Counted from the stretch's first letter, positions 1 through 10,206 are shown. The stretch is DNA of 64,000 nt from Chara braunii (GCA_003427395.1 BFEA01000590.1:586460-650459), one strand, 5' to 3'. The notes: generated by a model from the letters alone, not told the origin. Numbers and translations are program-made.

Positions 1-600
1 TTTTTTTAGGGGGTAGGGTCGGGGTTCCAGAACCCCAATCCGCAGCCCCCACCCCCAAACCCCTCCCCCTCTGGCCGCTACGCGACCGTGAAAATCGCCG
101 CGGTCGCGGCCATGACTGCAAGCCACAGTCGTGAATCATAGCAGCCAGGTCCGGAGGCCCCGGCCAGCAAAGGGATAGTTGGCGATTTGCTATCCTGAGC
201 ACACACCCATTGACCAATTGGACCCCGATGAATGAAAACATTGAAAAGAGTGCAAGTCAGGGAGGATGTACCTCTCAGCCAGTGAAAGAAGACGAGCCAG
301 CCTCTGCGTTGCAAATTAAAGATAAAAAATAGAAGCGGAAGAACGAGACAGATTCTGAGAAAGGCTACTACCCATTGAAAAAAAATAGAGGAAGAATGAA
401 TTTAAGAAAGGCTAAAACGCTCAAAAACAATTGTGCTTCGCCTAGTACCTGAGCAACGGAAGGAGACACACACACAGCGGAGACCCAAACTGGCCACCAC
501 CTCATTGGGTTTGCAAGTATGAAACTGGCCGAAAATTTGCCTGTGGGTTTGACGTGAACTCACTGCTTCACGGACAAAAAACAGCATCGGAAGACATGCA
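1..600. other. Non-coding stretch, nothing recognised
   Basis: Starts with a G/C-rich homopolymeric segment and continues as moderately A-rich DNA. The possible reading frames are short, without domain-like composition. I see no gene, RNA or mobile-element signature. Confidence 0.5.
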
Positions 601-619
601 GGCACACCTGCACGCATGC

Positions 620-621
<2 letters not shown>

Positions 622-698
<77 letters not shown>
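622..698. repeat. (AG)n microsatellite
   Basis: An uninterrupted AG dinucleotide run of about 77 bases. Frames through it give artificial Arg-Glu or Ser-Leu polymers that should not be read as proteins. The flanks up to about 1290 show no recognisable gene. Confidence 0.97.
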
Positions 699-699
<1 letters not shown>

Positions 700-1296
700 A
701 CCATGTGTCTGCCCTGAGTCTCCTGAGAGACTTGCACAGGGCTAGCAAAGGCGTTGTCAAAAGTTTGCTACTTTCAGCACACACCCGAATGAATGAGAGG
801 AGTGCATGTCGGGCAGGATGCCCTCTAAGTTGGGGAAAGGAGATAAGGTCTGACAAGCTCTCAAGGAACCCCATTGGACTTCCAGACTATATAGTGTTTA
901 GAAAGCACTCTCTCAACCCCCTGCCTTGCATGTTAAAGACCCAAAAAAGAAGAGGAAGAAAGAATTTAAGAACCCTACCCTCGAAAACAATATCCCTCCC
1001 CTACCCATACAACTTAAAAAAGGACACATCCGCACGGAGAGAAGGCACCACCTCATTGGGTTTGAAAGCATGAAATCAGTCCAAAATTCTCTCGGAGTTA
1101 GGCAGAACCAACGGTGGTGAGGGCTGCCAGCTCCGCATGCGGCCAGTGGCACACTGCAGTTGTTTCAGGCTGGATCATTGTATGATCTGACTGCTTCATG
1201 TGCCCCTGCACAACAAAAAAGGCACCACAAGACATGCACACACTCCTGCGAGTGTGCACACTCCTGCAAGTGTGCGCATGCGCACGCACAAAAGAG

Positions 1297-1348
1297 AGAC
1301 ACACACACACACACACAGAGGACGCTCGAGAGAGAGAGATCGAGAGAG

Positions 1349-1380
<32 letters not shown>
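1297..1380. repeat. Compound (CA)n/(GA)n microsatellite
   Basis: A short CA run followed by an interrupted GA run with GATC interruptions. It is preceded by a few imperfect 'CTCCTGCRAGTGTGC' units near 1244-1275. Confidence 0.9.
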
Positions 1381-1384
<4 letters not shown>

Positions 1385-1500
1385 CTAGAGTGCAACTGCC
1401 TGTCATGGAGGAAGGTACGCAAAAAAAAAGGGAAAAAAAAAAAAAAGAGGACAGTGAGGTGACTGCTCGAGCAACTGAAAGGCAATTTTTTGTTTTTTTC

Positions 1501-1588
1501 GTTCGAGGCAAACTGGTTTGAACTTCGAACTTTGGACTGTTATCGTTCGAGGCAAACTGGTTTGAACTTTGAACTTTGGACTTTCAAG
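1501..1588. repeat. 44-bp tandem duplication
   Basis: Two adjacent copies (1501-1544 and 1545-1588) differ at a few positions. Each contains a small imperfect palindrome, GTTCGAGG..GGTTTGAAC. Confidence 0.85.
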
Positions 1589-1730
1589 CAAATTGCGCGA
1601 TGAACAGTCACGAGCACCACTGGAATACCAACTCTCCAAATATAATCACCATGGTAGTCAACGATGGAAAGAAGTATGTGGGAGGATTGGCCAATCCACC
1701 TTCATGTCAGAGTCTATGCTCTGTGCCACG

Positions 1731-2099
1731 CGCACCTATTTTATGCTTCTACAGGAAATTTCTGATGTAATGGGGCCCCAAAATAATGTGTACGTTTCCC
1801 GATCCCGGAGCCTCAACCCAGTCCCATTTCCCAACTACGTAACACCTTGTCTCCGGGGATGGGGGCAAAGGTGTACTTCTTGCCACACACACCTATTTAT
1901 GCTCTTACAGCAAATTTCTGATGCCCCACGCATTGCCGCACTGGTGCTAAAAGAAGTAAACCAAGTACGGGAAAAGCTGCCGCACTGGTGTTAAAAGAAG
2001 TAGACTAAGTACGGGAAAAGCTCGAAAAAGTGCCACTTTCCCAAACCAATATGTACACTTCCCAGTCCCGCAGCCCCAACCTAGTCCCATTTCCCAACT
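1731..2099. repeat. Interleaved diverged duplications
   Basis: Three pairs of similar segments are visible: 1731-1767 with 1886-1923 (CACCTATTTTATGCTTC type), 1789-1838 with 2050-2099 (CAGTCCCATTTCCCAACT type), and an adjacent pair at 1934-1977 and 1979-2022. This looks like an old local duplication of non-coding DNA of about 250 bp plus a 45-bp tandem copy. Confidence 0.75.
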
Positions 2100-2310
2100 G
2101 CGTTCACCTTTCCGCGGGGGGCAAATGCGTACTTCTTTCTATTACTTTTTCCAGCGCCTGTTTCACCTTTTTCTCCCTACTGCATGCGAATTCAGAGTTC
2201 TATGACTCACCCAACTGAGTTATGCCCATGGAACACAGAATATGTCTTGTGGGGACAAGGGGTGAGTTGATGCCCCCCACTGCCCCCCAGAACACTTACT
2301 ATCTCTCCTA

Positions 2311-2407
2311 CTTCCCCTGAACACAACGCACCCTCATTTTCACTGTATCGCGCCGGAAACATACCTTGTACACGTTCATTTTCAGGGTGCTTTCTGTTCG
2401 GGGGAAG
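2311..2407. mobile_element. Hairpin (foldback) mini-element, copy 1
   Basis: The left end, CTTCCCCTGAACACAACG, is matched in inverted orientation by the right end at about 2384-2407, with mismatches. The total is 97 bp. The same ends bound elements at 2491-2588, 7961-8056 and 50929-51020, and all four are followed on the right by a GGTAG-like or AGTAG word. There is no coding capacity. It is best described as a short MITE-like or foldback family; no target-site duplication is obvious. Confidence 0.65.
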
Positions 2408-2490
2408 ACGGTAGTTCTCCCCTCGATCAAATAGCATAAGCATACCTTTCTGGCCAGGAGGTCTGATCGGGCCACACTTATGACGACCAT

Positions 2491-2588
2491 CTTCTCGCGA
2501 ACACAACGTACCCTCATCATGAATGTACACAACCAGAATTTTCCAGTCCAATACAGGCATGATGAGATCACGTTGCGTTCGGGATAAG
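2491..2588. mobile_element. Hairpin mini-element, copy 2
   Basis: The left end CTTCTCGCGAACACAACG pairs with the right end CGTTGCGTTCGGGATAAG. The length is 98 bp and the right flank is GACGGTAG, as in copy 1. It is more diverged at the tips than the copy at 50.9 kb. Confidence 0.6.
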
Positions 2589-2698
2589 ACGGTAGGTAGC
2601 TCCTTTACCGGTGATTATTTATCTGCAACGTTTTATTCTTTTTTGACAAAAAAAAGAGCGATGGCCTTGACGTACCATCGTAGATCGAACTGGCCCCA

Positions 2699-2863
2699 GG
2701 TACTTCGGAATTTTTTTTTTTCTTTTTTTTTGTTTTCCAATAGACCACGGATTGGATATTAAATTGATCAAAACAGATACTACACTTGATCTGTTTTTAG
2801 CCTAAAAGCCGACAAAGGTATGGGTAGCCAATAGTCCGACAAAGGTATGGGTACTTCGGAATT
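2699..2863 (-). pseudogene. U2 snRNA retropseudogene with A-tail and target-site duplication
   Basis: On the minus strand from 2821 the sequence begins ATACCTTTGTCGGC and continues through GATCAAGTGTAGTATCTG, which contains the branch-point-recognition core GTGTAGTA of U2 snRNA, then AATTTAATATCC of the stem II area. The 3' domains and a normal Sm site are missing; an A-rich tail follows instead (plus-strand T tract 2711-2731). The insert is flanked by a perfect 14-bp direct repeat, GGTACTTCGGAATT, at 2699-2712 and 2850-2863. An extra copy of the first 13 U2 bases precedes the body (minus strand, about 2837-2848). This is the structure expected of LINE-mediated retroposition of a truncated snRNA. 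U2 identity rests on my memory of the conserved 5' end. Confidence 0.82.
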
Positions 2864-2869
2864 ACTTAA

Positions 2870-3415
2870 AACTTTCCTAATTCATCTGATTCTATCAGGA
2901 TCGGAATTATCATCGACATTTCCATGCATGTACCATTCAGCAACATGGGCTGGGTGCGATTAAATTTTGTCAATAAGCAGAAAAAAAAAACAGACAACAG
3001 AAAATTTTACTACTAACATAGCCAGGCCAATGTGCAGGCTGTGCAGGGCAGAAGGCAGAGGCACGTGCTAGACTTAGCGTCCCAAGAGGCGACGAAGGGG
3101 GCGCCTCAGGCCCTCAGGTATGCCGAGGAATCACGAACAAGCCCCACCCGATCTGAAGTCCTGGCACTGATTGAAAATAAGAATCTTTGAGAATGTTCGG
3201 CACCTAATTGTCTTCCTACTCCTCCAGGATCACGCACTACAAAAGGAGTTGCAAAATTACATTTGCCGAGATCCGGATCTCGCCCAATAAATATGAAGCA
3301 TCGCAGATCACCGACGCAGAAGAAGCAGAGGAAAAAACCTGTTTCACCACTATACGTGCTCTGAGGGGCAAGTTCCTACCGAGCCCGCATTCTTTCTCTT
3401 ACCCGGACTCGCCAT
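2870..3415. other. Non-coding stretch, nothing recognised
   Basis: Mixed-composition DNA without long frames of protein-like composition and without a repeat I can define. Confidence 0.45.
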
Positions 3416-3418
3416 TTC

Positions 3419-3603
3419 AGACCGTGATCATGTACAAAGAAGATCAATGGTCAGAAACGAAGAAATCAGGCTACTGGCATACTGCCACGGGTGCTGTGTC
3501 CCAATCCCGATGACCGTGATCATGTACGAAGAAGACTAATGGCCAGAAACGAAGAAATCAGGCTACTTGCATACTGCCACAGGTGCTCTGTCCCAATCCC
3601 GAT
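3419..3603. repeat. 93-bp tandem duplication
   Basis: Two adjacent near-identical units (starting ACCGTGATCATGTAC at 3420 and 3513) share the word CAGAAACGAAGAAATCAGGC. Confidence 0.9.
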
Positions 3604-3751
3604 CGACATCTCTGTAATAGATGCGCGCCACGAACGTCCCCACTCCCGACAGAAGTCAAACATCAGAAGCTGGTTGAAATGTCCAATTTGCAAAAAGCGA
3701 AACGCAAGTCGGCTTCGCCGTACACAACGAGGGAGAGTTCGCCTCGTCTAG

Positions 3752-3962
3752 AGGGGATAGCGGAGAGGGGATAGCGGAGAGGGGATAGCGGAGAGGGGAG
3801 GGGAGGGGAGCGGAGGGCCAGGACGGCAGGGGAGGGAGCCGAGCGGAGGGCAAGGAGGGCAGTGGAGCGGAGTGGAGGGGAGGGGACGGGAGCAGAGCGG
3901 AGGGCAAGGAGGGCAGGGGAGGGCAGGGGAGGGAAGGCGAGGGAAGGAGAGGGGAGGGCAGG
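3752..3962. repeat. GGGGA-rich purine tract
   Basis: About 210 bases that are almost purely purine on the plus strand. It starts as three copies of a 17-bp unit (GGGGATAGCGGAGA type) and continues as GGGGA/GGAGGGCA motifs. Many closely spaced G3-G4 runs make it a candidate G-quadruplex or triplex-forming tract. Confidence 0.9.
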
Positions 3963-4114
3963 AAATAGGAACAGTTTTAGACTTCAAGGTCGACTGTTCG
4001 AAAAAGAAATTACAATTTAATCCACAGAACCGCGATTGATAAGCGGAAGTACTTCGATCAGAATGATCGAAAGTCTACCAGATGAAGGGCATACTCTCAC
4101 ACTACGACCTTCCT

Positions 4115-4200
4115 GGATGTATCTGACAGCAATTCCACCTTGCGTAGGATGTATCTGACAGCAATTCCACCTTGCGTAGGATGTATCTGACGGCAATTAC
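4115..4200. repeat. 32-bp tandem repeat, about 2.7 copies
   Basis: Units starting GGATGTATCTGACAGC occur at 4115, 4147 and 4179. Confidence 0.93.
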
Positions 4201-4678
4201 GTCCAGAGCTCAGCTGAAAAAGTCCTAGTGTATGACCTGAATGATGCAGGCGGATCAACGGGCTCGACACGGCAAAGGATGCACTAGGAAGCGAGAGCGC
4301 ATTCGCACTATTTTTAGCCATCTAATGAATTCGGTCACTCTATTCATCATTCAAAGCGAGCATTCACGGGAGGGGTCGGTTTCGTTCTCTGTCTTTCCTT
4401 CTCTTTGTCCCTCTGAGGAAAAAAAGCATCACGGCGCCGCCACACAAGACATCGATCGACGACAATGATGTCCGAGATGATAATCATCATCATATAATTA
4501 CGGTGATGATATTTGTTACATGCATAATCATTCATGGCCTCCAGGAGGACCGCGAGTTATGCTGGGCCCGATCGGTTCGTCGCTGGTCCTGATTCGTCAT
4601 CATATGGCAATCAATCAATGCACATTCCGCTTGATAAGTCAACGCGAAGTGCGAGCTGCGACCGTAATTACTACCGTA

Positions 4679-4775
4679 TTCACCCGAATAGAGCGCCCAG
4701 TCATTATAGCAGTGTTTGGTCGAGCTTTCAGTACATATAAACCGCGATAATGACCGGGCGTTCTACTCGGGTGAA
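4679..4775. mobile_element. 97-bp hairpin element with 29-bp arms
   Basis: The left arm 4679-4707 (starts TTCACCCGAATAGAGCGCCC) is the inverted complement of 4747-4775 with three mismatches. The total length matches the CTTCCCC hairpin family, but the arm sequence is unrelated. There is no coding capacity. It may be a second small foldback family or a structured non-coding element. Confidence 0.6.
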
Positions 4776-4779
4776 AAAA

Positions 4780-5460
4780 CGGCAGTACGACTGCAGATTG
4801 CGACATCAGGCGGCGGTAATTGCGCGGTAAACAATTTGATTCAAAAACAATGATTGATGGACATTGAAAAGGAAAGGGAGAGAGAGAATGGAGAGTGGCA
4901 GCAGATTCAATTATCAATCAATGGACACCGCATGTCGTCGTTGATCCTCAGGCATACTCTCGCCAGAGTACCGGAAGGACATCGCCGATCGTACCTACCC
5001 GTAACCCCCGCCAGATCCATCGAGAAAGACCTTCGGTGGCTGAGCCCTCAAGATGACAAAAGGTCTTTGTCGTTGGGTTGGCCAGGCTGTGAAGGCAAGT
5101 CGCAAACTGAGACAATCAAGCTTCTTCCTCATACTGCACCTCCTGCTGCCTTCCATACCCCCCCGAGTAGAAGTGAAATGACCACAGCTGTATCTGACGC
5201 GATCTTTAGCCCAGATGCAGATGTGATGGCCTCACATTCTATTCAAGGAACGACGGCCGACGCAACGACCGTTATCAACTCCGACCTGTCCCACTTAGGT
5301 CCTCTCGCGATCGCGACAACGCCAAACGGACCATGGAAGTCGCACGCATCGGAAGGACAGACAAATAGACACAAAAATACGGGGAAAGACAGACAGAGAC
5401 AAAGGCATACTTGCAGAGGAGGCAACAGGAGACAGACATACTCAGGCATACACACACATG
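4780..5460. other. No gene recognised
   Basis: A plus-strand frame is open across part of this stretch (4854-5687), but its second half is a translated CA/GA microsatellite. The first half has no domain I recognise. It lies just beyond the end of the minus-strand protein at 5592-7118 and may be that gene's intron or 3' region. Confidence 0.35.
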
Positions 5461-5461
5461 C

Positions 5462-5497
<36 letters not shown>

Positions 5498-5499
5498 GG

Positions 5500-5580
<81 letters not shown>
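5462..5580. repeat. (CA)n followed by (GA)n
   Basis: CA repeats to about 5495, then a GA run of about 70 bases ending a few bases from the stop codon of the minus-strand coding region. Confidence 0.96.
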
Positions 5581-5582
<2 letters not shown>

Positions 5583-5591
5583 CGTATTCAC

Positions 5592-7118
5592 TCACACGTC
5601 CATTTCTTGAATCGTCGCAGCATATTGGTTCGCCAAGTCGATGGCATTTCGCTCCAGGTCCTTGAGGTCGTCAAGCAGAGCATGTAGGCCTTCTGTGCAT
5701 GGATCATCCAACAACGTTGCGGTTTGGGTGGCATCATTATCATTGTGCGGGCTGAGACGACGATGGCTATCCTTCCTCTGATGCTTTACCGTTATTGGCG
5801 GCACCGCCTTAACCTTGGAGGCGCACAAACAGCAGAGCAGTCTCCTATTCTTCTTCTTCTTCGTCCTCGTCGTCTTCCTCCTAATGCGGTCGAGATCATC
5901 GGCAGGGTCAATGTCAGCATCGCCATGGCAGCTCTCTCTCGACTGCTTCCTGAGTCCAACCCCGTTGCACGACGTGTTCTCGCTCAGTCGTCCGTTGCAC
6001 GGCGTTGTTGGTGAAGACAGCAGCTCAGCGACCAGTCCATGGCCGTTCTGCAGCGGCGACTCGTCATTTTTCATGACCGGTCCGTCGAGCACTGACTCGC
6101 AACAGCTGCCCCGCTTGTTGTCCGTGCTGACAGTTCTCAACGCCATGTCGCCAATCTGATCGGCACTCGTCGTAAACACAGCCTTATCTCTCTGCGCCTC
6201 CATCGCCGTCTTCTTGGTCGCCAGATCTGAGGTCGTCGCCATCGTTGTTCTTGATGTTTTCTCCGTCAAGATCGACCCCTTATTCCCCGAAAAGCCGTGG
6301 CCGTTCATCTCAGTCGTCGCCACAACCACCCGTTCTGTTTCACCATCGCAGCATTTCACCAAACCTTTGACCGAACCATTCCCCGAGCCGTTCGCCGAGC
6401 CATTCACCGAGCACACTTTCACCGAGCCATTCCCCATACTCGACCCCTTGCTTGCCCGCCGATAGCCCGCCATCTTCCTCCCTTCCGGCGAGCCCGAGCC
6501 GGACTCCTTGCCATAGCTCCCGACCACGCCTGCTCCTTTGCCGACGCTGTCCCCGTTCAACTTGCACCCGTTTGCCGCCAAGCCGTTGCCATGACCCCTA
6601 TTATCGTCCGCCGTCCTCGTCGCCCCGTTACACGCCGTTAATGCTCCGTTACCATTGATTTGCGTCGCCCCGTTACATGCCGTTAATGCGCCGCCGTTAC
6701 CATTGCTTTCAGTCGCCCCGTTACACGCCGTTAATGCTCCGTTGCCCTTGATATCAGTCGCCCCGTTACACGCCGTTAATCCGTCGTTACCGTTAATTTC
6801 CATCGCCCCGTTACACGCCGTTAATGCGCCGCCGTTACCATTGACTTCCATCGCCCCGTTACATGCCGTTAATGCGCCGCCGTTACCATTGATTTCCGAA
6901 CCATGATCGCCCTGCGCTGTCCTACCATGATTCCGAAGCGAGGCCGAGCCGTGATCGCGCAGCCACTCTTTCAGACCGTCGCTCTCCGTCTCCGCTGAAG
7001 AGTCCGCTCGGTGACAGAAGACCATGGCGCCGGACAATGACGATAAATTGCCATTCCCATTCATCACATTCTTCGTCCTGGGAGTGGCGACCATCGCAGC
7101 AGCTCCAGTTGCCACCAT
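5592..7118 (-). CDS. Predicted host protein with six LTACNGA repeats; function unknown
   Basis: This is the longest open frame of non-transposon character in the window. The frame is open from 7154; the first ATG (CGACAATGG context) is at 7118, giving about 508 residues. Counting from 7154, residues 87-180 hold six tandem copies of a roughly 15-residue unit with core NGNGxLTACNGA. A Gly/Asn/Ser-rich stretch follows near 225-265. A basic cluster (KTTRTKKKKNRR) with a Cys-rich LLCCLCASK lies near 435-460, and a predicted amphipathic helix ends the protein. No known domain is recognised and no membrane segment is clear. The TGA stop at 5592-5594 overlaps a strong splice-donor word (GTGAGT, minus strand 5595-5590), so this may be an internal or first exon rather than a whole gene. 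The absence of stops across six repeats in a decayed neighbourhood argues for real coding. Confidence 0.6.
   Translation of the reverse strand: MVATGAAAMVATPRTKNVMNGNGNLSSLSGAMVFCHRADSSAETESDGLKEWLRDHGSASLRNHGRTAQGDHGSEINGNGGALTACNGAMEVNGNGGALTACNGAMEINGNDGLTACNGATDIKGNGALTACNGATESNGNGGALTACNGATQINGNGALTACNGATRTADDNRGHGNGLAANGCKLNGDSVGKGAGVVGSYGKESGSGSPEGRKMAGYRRASKGSSMGNGSVKVCSVNGSANGSGNGSVKGLVKCCDGETERVVVATTEMNGHGFSGNKGSILTEKTSRTTMATTSDLATKKTAMEAQRDKAVFTTSADQIGDMALRTVSTDNKRGSCCESVLDGPVMKNDESPLQNGHGLVAELLSSPTTPCNGRLSENTSCNGVGLRKQSRESCHGDADIDPADDLDRIRRKTTRTKKKKNRRLLCCLCASKVKAVPPITVKHQRKDSHRRLSPHNDNDATQTATLLDDPCTEGLHALLDDLKDLERNAIDLANQYAATIQEMDV
6617..6897 (-). repeat. Coding minisatellite of about 45 bp, six copies
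   Basis: Plus-strand units share CGCCCCGTTACACGCCGTTA with variable spacers of 12-18 bases. Lengths vary in multiples of three, so the frame of the overlapping protein is kept. Confidence 0.92.
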
Positions 7119-7418
7119 TGTCGCTCGATCGTCGATTGTACTTCTGTCGGACACGTGGCCGCCGGAGACCGGCCGCCTGCAGGCGCCGGTGCAGTGCGGA
7201 TCTTGTCAAGGGTACACCTTGCTCACCACGTGTCAAGGATAGCGACAGCAACTGCCTCCCTGTCCGTGTACGCGCAGCCACGCTTCGGTGGCCATGATCC
7301 ACCCAACTACATAGCACTCCTTTTTTATTCCTTCCCTCCCTTTCACTTTCCTTCTCTATGTCCTTCCCTCCCTCCCTGACTTCCTCTCCCCCTCAATCTA
7401 CTCTTTCTACTGGCTTAC

Positions 7419-7466
7419 ACTCTCTCTCTCTCTCTCGCTCGCTCGCTCGCTCGCTCGCTCGCTCGC
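7419..7466. repeat. (CT)n passing into (CTCG)n
   Basis: A CT run to about 7436 changes into at least seven CTCG tetranucleotides. It lies about 300 bp upstream of the start of the 508-residue protein. Confidence 0.95.
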
Positions 7467-7749
7467 GTTGTGGGCGAAGTCCCTCGCGCGCAGGGGCACG
7501 ATTCCGCTTTTTACCGTGATGCAACGACGTATCCTCTCGTGTAGCGGCTTACAGTGACCTATGCAGGAAGAGGAACACAGACGGTAGAGAAGAGGCAGCA
7601 AAAGAATCAGCAAAGTAGGAAACGCCACATCCAACTTGGCTTTCATCATGTACATAGGAGAATTTTCAAACCAAAGCTCGCTTTGACTTCCGACCATCTG
7701 CACCTTCCCAAACTGCTTCTTTCCTGAGACAGTCACACATACAAGCACG

Positions 7750-7755
7750 CACGCG

Positions 7756-7817
<62 letters not shown>
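7750..7817. repeat. (CA)n microsatellite
   Basis: CA dinucleotide run with a few CG interruptions at its left edge. Confidence 0.97.
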
Positions 7818-7819
<2 letters not shown>

Positions 7820-7960
7820 TTCTTACACGCAAGCGCGCACGCTTAGAGGGAAATGTTGCCGGAAAGTCCAGCTGCTCATCGAAGAAGTTGTGGCAAACTG
7901 GTTCTTCCGACTTCTTCGAAATTTCAGCTGTCAACGAAAAGACAGTGGACGATAGTACAG

Positions 7961-8056
7961 TTATCCCCTGAACACAACGGACCTTCATTATGACTGTATC
8001 AGACACGAAACATAGCTTTTACATTCATGATCAGCGTGAGTTGCGTTCAGGCGAAG
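7961..8056. mobile_element. Hairpin mini-element, copy 3
   Basis: The left end TTATCCCCTGAACACAACG pairs with the right end GTTGCGTTCAGGCGAAG. The internal words GTATC and AAACATA are shared with copy 1. Its right half is included in the 103-bp tandem duplication that follows. Confidence 0.6.
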
Positions 8057-8212
8057 GCAGTAGTACATTAGAGATGCTATACATCAAATCGATCACCTGA
8101 ATGGTCCGAGAAACATAGCTTTTACATTCATGATCAGCGTGAGTTGCGTTCAGGCGAAGGCAGTGGTACATTAGAGATGCTATACATCAAATCGATCACC
8201 TGAATGGTCCGA
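8007..8212. repeat. 103-bp tandem duplication
   Basis: Two copies beginning GAAACATAGCTTTTACATTC at 8007 and 8110 are nearly identical. Each carries the right half of the hairpin element, so the duplication postdates that insertion. Confidence 0.93.
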
Positions 8213-8357
8213 TTTCTGCAACAATTATTTCCTACTTCCTCACTTGTGCTTTGCGCTTTGCGGCTCCCTCCCATGCAATGTTCTTTTCCCCAAGTCTTAG
8301 AGTCTATCATGCATAAACGCCTTGTCAAACGACCATCACCTAAGAGCAGATTTCCAA

Positions 8358-8358
<1 letters not shown>

Positions 8359-8395
<37 letters not shown>

Positions 8396-8405
8396 TTTCT
8401 CTCTG

Positions 8406-8443
<38 letters not shown>

Positions 8444-8460
8444 CCTCTGCCCCCCCCCCC
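8359..8460. repeat. (CT)n microsatellite and C-run
   Basis: An interrupted CT tract followed by a run of about ten C residues. Confidence 0.95.
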
Positions 8461-8963
8461 CAAGTATACCCATATACATGAAAACGTTACGTATTTAAAT
8501 AGAATCTCATGCATACCACATAGTACGTTAATACATATGGATCGATGTTTTGACGCCCAAAAGAAGTCGAATCAGCGAAAGCTCACATACCAGACTATTA
8601 TTTCGTGGAATTTTCGACGATACATCAGAAACATAGACCTCGATCGACATTGTACATCGCGACAGCCAGCATCCCACACCTCTCGCCTCCGAGGGAGCTG
8701 AGCTCCCCCCACGACGTCGAGAACGATGTATAAAGTCCGCCGAAGCAGGCAAAGGGGCAGCCAGACCCGGCCAAGCGGGGACAGCGTAGGGGTAGAATCC
8801 GGTGTTGGGGAGGGGTCGGGGTCGGCGGGAAGGAATATGGCTCTATGCACAGTTCAAAGTGGAACGCAATGAGGAAAGGCGACAGCGCACTGAGAGCGTC
8901 AGATGATGAAGCCAGTCAAGGCCTGAGATCAGCCGGATCGCCCTAGTACCCCAACCGATCGGT

Positions 8964-8968
<5 letters not shown>

Positions 8969-9014
<46 letters not shown>
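8969..9014. repeat. (CT)n microsatellite abutting the adapter
   Basis: A CT run ends exactly where the transposase adapter sequence begins. CT/GT runs resume after it, to 9110. Confidence 0.95.
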
Positions 9015-9016
<2 letters not shown>

Positions 9017-9052
9017 GTCTCTTATACACATCTAGATGTGTATAAGAGACAG
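9015..9052. other. Nextera mate-pair junction adapter (assembly contaminant)
   Basis: CTGTCTCTTATACACATCT (9015-9033) is followed immediately by its exact reverse complement (9034-9052). This is the 19-bp Tn5 mosaic end in head-to-head orientation, as produced at the circularisation junction of Nextera mate-pair libraries. It is not genomic sequence, and the bases on either side may not be adjacent in the chromosome. Confidence 0.97.
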
Positions 9053-9077
9053 GCCCCACTCTCTCTCTCTCTCTCTC

Positions 9078-9111
<34 letters not shown>

Positions 9112-10167
9112 ATCATTATTGCTTCTTCATGCGCCCATCAAGCCTCTTCGCGTATCTGCGGCCATGACGAGACACGGGAAGAAGAAGACACGTACATGTT
9201 GCACGCAGGATTCCTGACCTCGAATCCTCGATCGTGAGGACCGAGAATACATACCAACGATGACGTCAGCGGCCGTTCATACGAGGAGGTCGTGATTCGC
9301 TGATTCTACAGTCGATCTACGTACAGATGCCGGTGATTCATGCAACCAGTTATCAATCTACCTAACGACAGTCCACCTCGCCCCCTTGATTGTGCAATGA
9401 ATGTTCAACACAGATCCGACTTTCCATTGGAACGAGATCTCAATCGCCACCCACCCTTATGCCTTTCTGCCGCCGCGGTCGCAGCGCCTCTTATCAGCAG
9501 GAAGAGAAGGTTTCTCTTCTTCACTCCAGCACAGCAACGAAAGTACCGACTTGGCACGAGCGGAGAGTTCCCCTCGAGAAGAGCAGGAGAGTAACGGAAT
9601 AGAATGGCGCAGGAGGATAAGCAATTGCATCGGGTTGCACGCGAGCTGCGAAATGGCAGTGCAATGGGGAGCCTTTCCTGTGACCTCCGTTTTCTACCAA
9701 AGCTGCAAAAAGAGTCACCTAGAGTTAGCATTGCTCACACCTATGCAGGGACTTCCTCCCCCGGCCTTACGCTCTCTTTCAACAGTACTGCTCTTCGTGC
9801 TACACTGCCCCCTCGGCCTCCCAAACGCTCATCCGCGCCGTAAGCGAGCTGCGAAATCAATCATCAATCCATCAAAACCCTCGGACGACCTGGATCGATC
9901 AAGAGTGCCAACACTGACAAGTCCACTTCAACTGCGATAGGATAAAGTTACACAGCCGCTCGACTGGTCAACTGCGAGCTTGTCATCTCCTCCCGGTTTC
10001 TCCTCTCACATTTCCTCTACTTTCGCTGAAGCGTCGCCGCTCGAACCTCCTTCGTCCGTTTCATAAGACTATTATTAGATTTTCCCTAAGTTTCGAAACC
10101 GTTACAACATACACCTCATGTCGTTTCTGCCTGTCCCCAATATACCTCTGATGATGCTGATGCGTGT

Positions 10168-10171
10168 GCGC

Positions 10172-10206
<35 letters not shown>

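Noticed and set aside
402-745. Open frames of Arg-Glu, Ser-Leu or Thr-His polymers over microsatellites (also near 1200-1500, 5240-5690, 8200-8500, 10100-10670, 54300-54780, 58000-58700)
   Set aside because: They are simple translations of dinucleotide or homopolymer repeats, present in several frames at once.
4854-5687. 277-codon plus-strand frame as a gene
   Set aside because: Its second half is a CA/GA microsatellite and it overlaps the 3' end of the better-supported minus-strand protein; no domain in the first half.
9401-9940. 179-codon frame repeated in both large repeat copies
   Set aside because: Identical because the DNA is duplicated, not because of protein conservation; no domain, and competing frames overlap it.
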